Shown here piece after piece: positions 6,061-9,563 of a stretch of 9,563 nt of DNA. The stretch spans positions 1 through 9,563 of the forward strand of contig CAMCSI010000044.1 in the NCBI GenBank assembly GCA_945877885.1, read 5' to 3'. Both the position numbers and the translations under genes were made by a program. The notes below the pieces were generated by a model. The model worked only from the letters and a program-made list of their open reading frames with translations. It did not search any database and was not told where the DNA came from. Within the stretch, counting starts at the first letter, position 1, and every line of letters starts with the position of its first letter. This stretch comes from Chlamydia trachomatis. GTDB lineage: Bacteria > Chlamydiota > Chlamydiia > Chlamydiales > 2-12-FULL-49-11.

Positions 6061-6687
6061 ATGCATTTATTACTCATTGGTCCACCAGGATCTGGAAAAG
6101 GGACACAGGCCCACAAATTATCGATGCTATTTGATTTAGAGCATATTAGCACAGGCGGTTTGTTGCGCCATAATCCAAATTTAAGCGATGAGCAAAAAGA
6201 AATCATCAACTCTGGAAATCTTATCCCTGATGAAATGATGCTAGAAATTGTCAAAGCCAAAATTAATTCTACCAATCGAAAAGGGTGGATTTTAGATGGT
6301 TTTCCTCGGACAAAAAATCAAGCAGCCCTTCTAAGTAGCATCTTAGATGAAAAAAAACTCACTATTATTTATCTAGATGTGGATAAAAATGAGCTTTTAG
6401 AAAGAATAACTGGAAGAATTAGCTGCATGGATTGTGGCACTGTTTATCACAAAGAGACAAAACCCCCTAAAAAAACCGACATTTGTGATGAATGTGGGGG
6501 ACACCTTGAGCATCGATCTGACGATAATCAAAAAACTCTTACACATCGACTTGAAACCTACTACACCCACACAGCACCAGTAATAAATTATTACAAAGAC
6601 AAGAATTTACTTCATTCGATACCCTCTAGTAACTCACATTCTATAGAAGAAGTTTTTGAAAAGATCAAAAAAATCTTGAATAGATAA
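6061..6687 (+). CDS. adk: Adenylate kinase, zinc-type LID, divergent NMP-binding region
   Basis: Adenylate kinase catalyses AMP + ATP <-> 2 ADP in the cytosol. At 208 residues it is slightly below the usual 214-217. The P-loop is GPPGSGKGT (7-15, Lys13). The AMP site contains STGGLLR (30-36) where the family normally has STGDMLR, so the conserved Asp is Gly33; Thr31 and Arg36 are kept. The following NMP-domain helix segment is about four residues shorter than usual. DGFPRT (79-84, Arg83) is intact. The LID (about 119-156) has Cys122, Cys125, Cys142 and Cys145, a four-cysteine zinc site, followed by HRSDDN (Arg152) and the HRLETYY helix (Arg163). The catalytic arginines R115, R119, R152 and R163 are all present, so it is probably active with altered AMP binding. 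A good ribosome site (AAGGAG) precedes the start. The next gene is the nucleotide translocase. Confidence 0.93.
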   Translation: MHLLLIGPPGSGKGTQAHKLSMLFDLEHISTGGLLRHNPNLSDEQKEIINSGNLIPDEMMLEIVKAKINSTNRKGWILDGFPRTKNQAALLSSILDEKKLTIIYLDVDKNELLERITGRISCMDCGTVYHKETKPPKKTDICDECGGHLEHRSDDNQKTLTHRLETYYTHTAPVINYYKDKNLLHSIPSSNSHSIEEVFEKIKKILNR

Positions 6688-6691
6688 TCTA

Positions 6692-6720
6692 TTGCAAAAA
6701 ACTTCCCTTCTTGCTAGAAT
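6692..6720 (+). promoter_or_regulatory. Promoter of the nucleotide translocase gene
   Basis: TTGCAA (6692-6697), a 17-base spacer and TAGAAT (5 of 6; 6715-6720) predict a start near 6727 and a leader of about 37 bases. The leader holds AAAGGAG at 6754-6760, three bases before the ATG at 6764. The gene can thus be transcribed apart from adk. Confidence 0.65.
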
Positions 6721-6763
6721 TTGAAGAATTTTGAGTGTATATAAGACTTTATGAAAGGAGTGA

Positions 6764-8269
6764 ATGGAAGAGATCGATGTAACAAAAGATTTTAGTAAGT
6801 GGAAAAGACGTCTCTGGCCCTTCCACCACTCTGAATTAAAAAAACTCCTTCCATTAATATTTATCAAATTCCTCATCTCCGTTAACTACGGAATTTTAAC
6901 TAACATGAAAGAGGCAATGATCGTAACTGCTAAAGGTTCCGGCGCTGAGGTTATTCCTGTGTTAAAGGGATGGATTGTCCTCCCTATGGCCTTTATTATG
7001 GCCCTTGTCTACTCCAAACTCAGCCATATGCTGAAGAAGCGAACACTTTTTTACACTGTATTAGGCGGCTTTTTAGCCGTTATTTTTTTATATGGGTTTA
7101 TCTTATATCCAAATGAGGAGTTTTTCACCCCAAACAAATCCTCTGATTGGTTAGATAGCCTAGTTGGAGAAAAATATAGCCATTGGATAGCTGTATACAG
7201 AAACTGGATACACTCATTGTTGTTCATCACAGCTGAGCTATGGGGTAGCGTAGTTATTCTTCTTATGTTCTGGGGCTTTGCCAACGATGTAACCAACGTG
7301 AGCGAGGCAAAAAGATCTTACAATATTTACATCGCAGCCGGTGATGTAGCTGCCTTCTCCATTGGACCTCTTGTTTATTTCTTTATTAAGCAATTAAATA
7401 TTTACCCTTATATTTACACTGTACAAGCTCTACTAGGTTTGGCAATTTTTATTGGCTTTATCATCATGGGTATTTATTGGTGGGTGAATAAAAATGTGAT
7501 CGATAAGATGCCAAGAAGACCGGCCGAAACACCTAGATCTAAAAAAGAGAAGGTATCTTTATTTGAAGGCTTTAAACTCATTGGAAAATCTCCTTACTTA
7601 CTAGGAATTGCAATATTGGTCATTGGCTACGGCTTATCCATAACCCTTATAGAAATCAGCTGGAAAGCAAATGTAAAACTTTTGTTTCCAAAAACTGCTG
7701 ACTATCAAATGTTTACAAGCAAAGTTACCTCGTATGTAGGTGGAGTCGCATTTTTCATATCAATGTTTTGCGGAACTAACATTATAAGACGATTTGGCTG
7801 GAGATTTAGCGCCCAAATCACTCCAGTACTTGTTGGCGGAACAGGAATTTTGTTTTTCATGGCTTTGATGCTAAAAAATCAACTTGGTTTCTTAACCACT
7901 TTTTTAGGAATGACCCCCCTTGCCTTTATCGTATTACTTGGAGCATTTCAAAATGTGATCAGCAAGGTAACAAAATACTCCTTCTTCGACCCTACTAAAG
8001 AAATGGCCTATATCCCATTGGTGGAAAGTGAAAAGGTTCGCGGAAAGGCTGCAATTGAGGTTGTGGGTTCAAGACTCGGGAAATCTGGCGCCTCTTGGAT
8101 ACAGATCGCTTTTCTAGATTTATTTGGATCTGGCTCTATTCTTTCTATCACTCACCTGCTTGTTCCGATCATTGTAATCACCACCGTGAGCTGGATTTAC
8201 TCCGTAAATCACTTAGGAAGAGCGTTTTCGACAAAAATCACCACCCCTAAAGACGGCGTAAAGGTATAA
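6764..8269 (+). CDS. Nucleotide transporter of the ATP/ADP translocase (NTT/TLC) family
   Basis: This 501-residue polytopic inner-membrane protein with about 11-12 helices has the usual length of the NTT family. These carriers let intracellular bacteria and plastids take ATP, other nucleotides or NAD from the host cytosol. Family marks are SKWKRRLWPFHHSELKK (11-27), VTAKGSGAEVIPVLK (54-68), AELWGSVV (157-164), FWGFANDVT, EISWKANVK (297-305), AYIPLVESEKVRGKAA (415-430) and SRLGKSGASWIQ (436-447). K49, E158 and E297 match the charged residues (K155, E245, E385 in the Arabidopsis plastid carrier) needed for ATP/ADP exchange. The usual LRDTKD reads LTNMKE (45-50), losing the Arg and Asp. Chlamydiae often have several paralogues for ATP/ADP, UTP, GTP or NAD, so I do not name the substrate. 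It lies after adk and before a desaturase gene. Confidence 0.93.
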   Translation: MEEIDVTKDFSKWKRRLWPFHHSELKKLLPLIFIKFLISVNYGILTNMKEAMIVTAKGSGAEVIPVLKGWIVLPMAFIMALVYSKLSHMLKKRTLFYTVLGGFLAVIFLYGFILYPNEEFFTPNKSSDWLDSLVGEKYSHWIAVYRNWIHSLLFITAELWGSVVILLMFWGFANDVTNVSEAKRSYNIYIAAGDVAAFSIGPLVYFFIKQLNIYPYIYTVQALLGLAIFIGFIIMGIYWWVNKNVIDKMPRRPAETPRSKKEKVSLFEGFKLIGKSPYLLGIAILVIGYGLSITLIEISWKANVKLLFPKTADYQMFTSKVTSYVGGVAFFISMFCGTNIIRRFGWRFSAQITPVLVGGTGILFFMALMLKNQLGFLTTFLGMTPLAFIVLLGAFQNVISKVTKYSFFDPTKEMAYIPLVESEKVRGKAAIEVVGSRLGKSGASWIQIAFLDLFGSGSILSITHLLVPIIVITTVSWIYSVNHLGRAFSTKITTPKDGVKV

Positions 8270-8319
8270 TATTATATAGACTTTCCTGGTTAAACAGGTG
8301 GCTATTAAATCTTTATTGC

Positions 8320-8328
8320 TGCTACAAT
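8320..8328 (+). promoter_or_regulatory. Extended -10 promoter of the desaturase gene
   Basis: TG (8320-8321), one base, then TACAAT (8323-8328) forms an extended -10 element. No convincing -35 lies upstream. Transcription would begin near 8335. AAAAAGGAG (8341-8349) sits five bases before the ATG and is the strongest ribosome site in the window. Confidence 0.45.
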
Positions 8329-8354
8329 ATACTTTATAGCAAAAAGGAGAACCT

Positions 8355-9494
8355 ATGCGTAACATTAAAAATATAAATTGGCCTAGTTTGCTATTTATTG
8401 GCGGCTATCACCTTATTCTGTTAACCTTACTCCCCCTATACTTCTTCTTCTTCACCCCTTCTACCTTGTTAATATGGCTATCAATTCTTCTTTTTATCAC
8501 CTCTGGTCTTTCAATTACGGCAGGGTATCACCGATTGTTCTCCCATTCGACCTATAAAACCAATAGATTTATTGAATTTATCATGTTATTTTTTGGAACA
8601 CTCGCCACACAAGGGTCTGCATTAAGATGGTCCTATGATCACAGACTTCATCATGCGCACATTGACAGTGATGATGACCCATATACTGTGACAAAAGGAT
8701 TTTGGCATGCTCACATCTTGTGGATGTTTAGAAATGAAAATCCGATGGATAAAAAGCAAATTACTGCCGATCTAACAAGAAATCCATTGATCAACTTTCA
8801 GCATAAGTATTATGTACTCTTAATGGTGGCAGTAAATCTCTTTACTACTGGTTTGGTATGGCTTGCAACCGGCGATCTATTTGGCGCCTTCATATTCAGT
8901 TGGGTGTTAAGACAATTTTTATCTCATCACACTACATGGTTTATCAACTCCCTTGCCCACTACTGGGGTCATCAAAATTACTCCACAGAGCATACTGCGG
9001 TAGATAACTATATCATGTGTTTTTTAACATTTGGCGAAGGTTATCATAACTACCACCATACGTTTGCAAACGACTATAGAAACGGGATCAGATGGTATCA
9101 TTTTGACCCAACAAAGTGGTTAATTTGGACATTGAGCAAGTTAGGCCTTGCCAGTAACCTTAGAAAGTCTTCTGAAACAAGAGTGCTCTCATTAATGTTA
9201 AAAGAGCATAAAGAGGCTTTAGTTCAAAGAATTAAAAATTCAATTATTGAGAAAAAGCATGAAGCAGAAGAAAAAGTGAACAAAGTGACAGATTCTTTAG
9301 CAGAAAAACTTAATCAACTTCAAACACTTGTAAAAGAGTATACTGAGGCTAAAAAAAGCAAACTGGTAATGCCTGAAAGTCTTAAAAGACTGTCTTCTGA
9401 GGTGAAGAATGCTAAAAAATCTTTGAAAAAGGATTGGAAGCAGTGGAGACGATTCTCTAAAAGCATTATGCGCCTTAAAGTAAAAGCTGCTTAA
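8355..9494 (+). CDS. Membrane fatty-acid desaturase (delta-9 type) with basic coiled-coil tail
   Basis: This 379-residue di-iron, oxygen-dependent desaturase introduces a double bond in long acyl chains. It shows the three histidine boxes: HRLFSH (59-64), HRLHH (96-100) and HNYHH (231-235). The NSLAH motif (198-202) provides the extra metal ligands seen in stearoyl-CoA desaturases. Hydrophobic spans lie at about 12-56, 72-88 and 154-190. The core ends near residue 270. Substrates in this family are acyl-CoA or acyl groups on lipids; the present one is not deducible. Residues 275-379 form a tail rich in Lys, Glu, Leu and Arg, with heptad-like stretches (about 280-335) predicted to form coiled coil and a strongly basic end (KKSLKKDWKQWRRFSK, 354-369). 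The tail is far longer than in simple bacterial homologues. It is the last gene before an intrinsic terminator. Unsaturated lipid or host-lipid remodelling is a plausible role, by inference. Confidence 0.93.
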   Translation: MRNIKNINWPSLLFIGGYHLILLTLLPLYFFFFTPSTLLIWLSILLFITSGLSITAGYHRLFSHSTYKTNRFIEFIMLFFGTLATQGSALRWSYDHRLHHAHIDSDDDPYTVTKGFWHAHILWMFRNENPMDKKQITADLTRNPLINFQHKYYVLLMVAVNLFTTGLVWLATGDLFGAFIFSWVLRQFLSHHTTWFINSLAHYWGHQNYSTEHTAVDNYIMCFLTFGEGYHNYHHTFANDYRNGIRWYHFDPTKWLIWTLSKLGLASNLRKSSETRVLSLMLKEHKEALVQRIKNSIIEKKHEAEEKVNKVTDSLAEKLNQLQTLVKEYTEAKKSKLVMPESLKRLSSEVKNAKKSLKKDWKQWRRFSKSIMRLKVKAA

Positions 9495-9523
9495 CTATTT
9501 TTAAACTTTTAATTGCTCAATAT

Positions 9524-9554
9524 AAAAGACTATCAATTTGATAGTCTTTTTTTT
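9524..9554 (+). terminator. Strong rho-independent terminator after the desaturase gene
   Basis: A perfect 12-base-pair stem (AAAAGACTATCA at 9524-9535 with TGATAGTCTTTT at 9539-9550) and a three-base loop (ATT) run into eight consecutive T (9547-9554). The stem base starts with AAAA, so it could also act in the opposite direction on a gene arriving from the right. Confidence 0.93.
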
Positions 9555-9563
9555 CTCTAGAGA

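Noticed and set aside
6692..6714. GCAA...TTGC inverted repeat after adk, as a terminator or operator
   Set aside because: The arms are four bases with a long unpaired middle and no T run; the stretch is better explained as the translocase promoter.
8285..8298. Hairpin CCTG-GTTAAA-CAGG after the translocase gene, as a possible terminator
   Set aside because: The stem has only four pairs and is followed by TGGCTA, not a T run.

Overview
The window reads as an AT-rich chromosomal segment of an obligate intracellular bacterium, most likely an environmental (Parachlamydiales-like) member of the Chlamydiota. The strongest evidence is a plastid/rickettsia/chlamydia-type nucleotide translocase (6764-8269), found almost only in energy parasites. 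A secreted RHS-type N-terminus at the left edge resembles a chlamydial family as I remember it. The phylum call is an inference; Dependentiae and Rickettsiales also carry such translocases. The DNA is almost fully coding, no gap exceeds about 150 bases, and I see no tRNA, rRNA, CRISPR array or insertion sequence.

Left part, minus strand (1-1916): a membrane-anchored alpha/beta hydrolase overlaps by 4 bases a divergent shikimate-dehydrogenase-like gene. Downstream, a near-consensus sigma70-type promoter drives a TTG-started, signal-peptide-bearing RHS-like gene that runs off the window.

Middle (2061-5985): mnmA (tRNA U34 2-thiolation), an RDD-domain membrane protein with an extra C-terminal domain, a convergent four-helix membrane protein of unknown function, an RluA-family pseudouridine synthase and a tandem double-PspC membrane protein.

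Right part (6061-9554): a zinc-type adenylate kinase, the nucleotide translocase and a membrane fatty-acid desaturase with a basic coiled-coil tail. Each has its own promoter-like sequence and a good Shine-Dalgarno site. The series ends in a strong intrinsic terminator. Adenylate kinase (AMP + ATP <-> 2 ADP) beside a translocase that probably handles adenine nucleotides makes a plausible nucleotide-acquisition neighbourhood, but they appear to be separate transcription units.

No clearly new multi-gene system is evident. The items most worth a second look are the adenylate kinase with a reduced NMP-binding region next to a translocase with an altered signature, the shikimate-dehydrogenase homologue lacking key residues, the RDD fusion, the desaturase tail, and two genes whose best promoters predict leaderless mRNAs.
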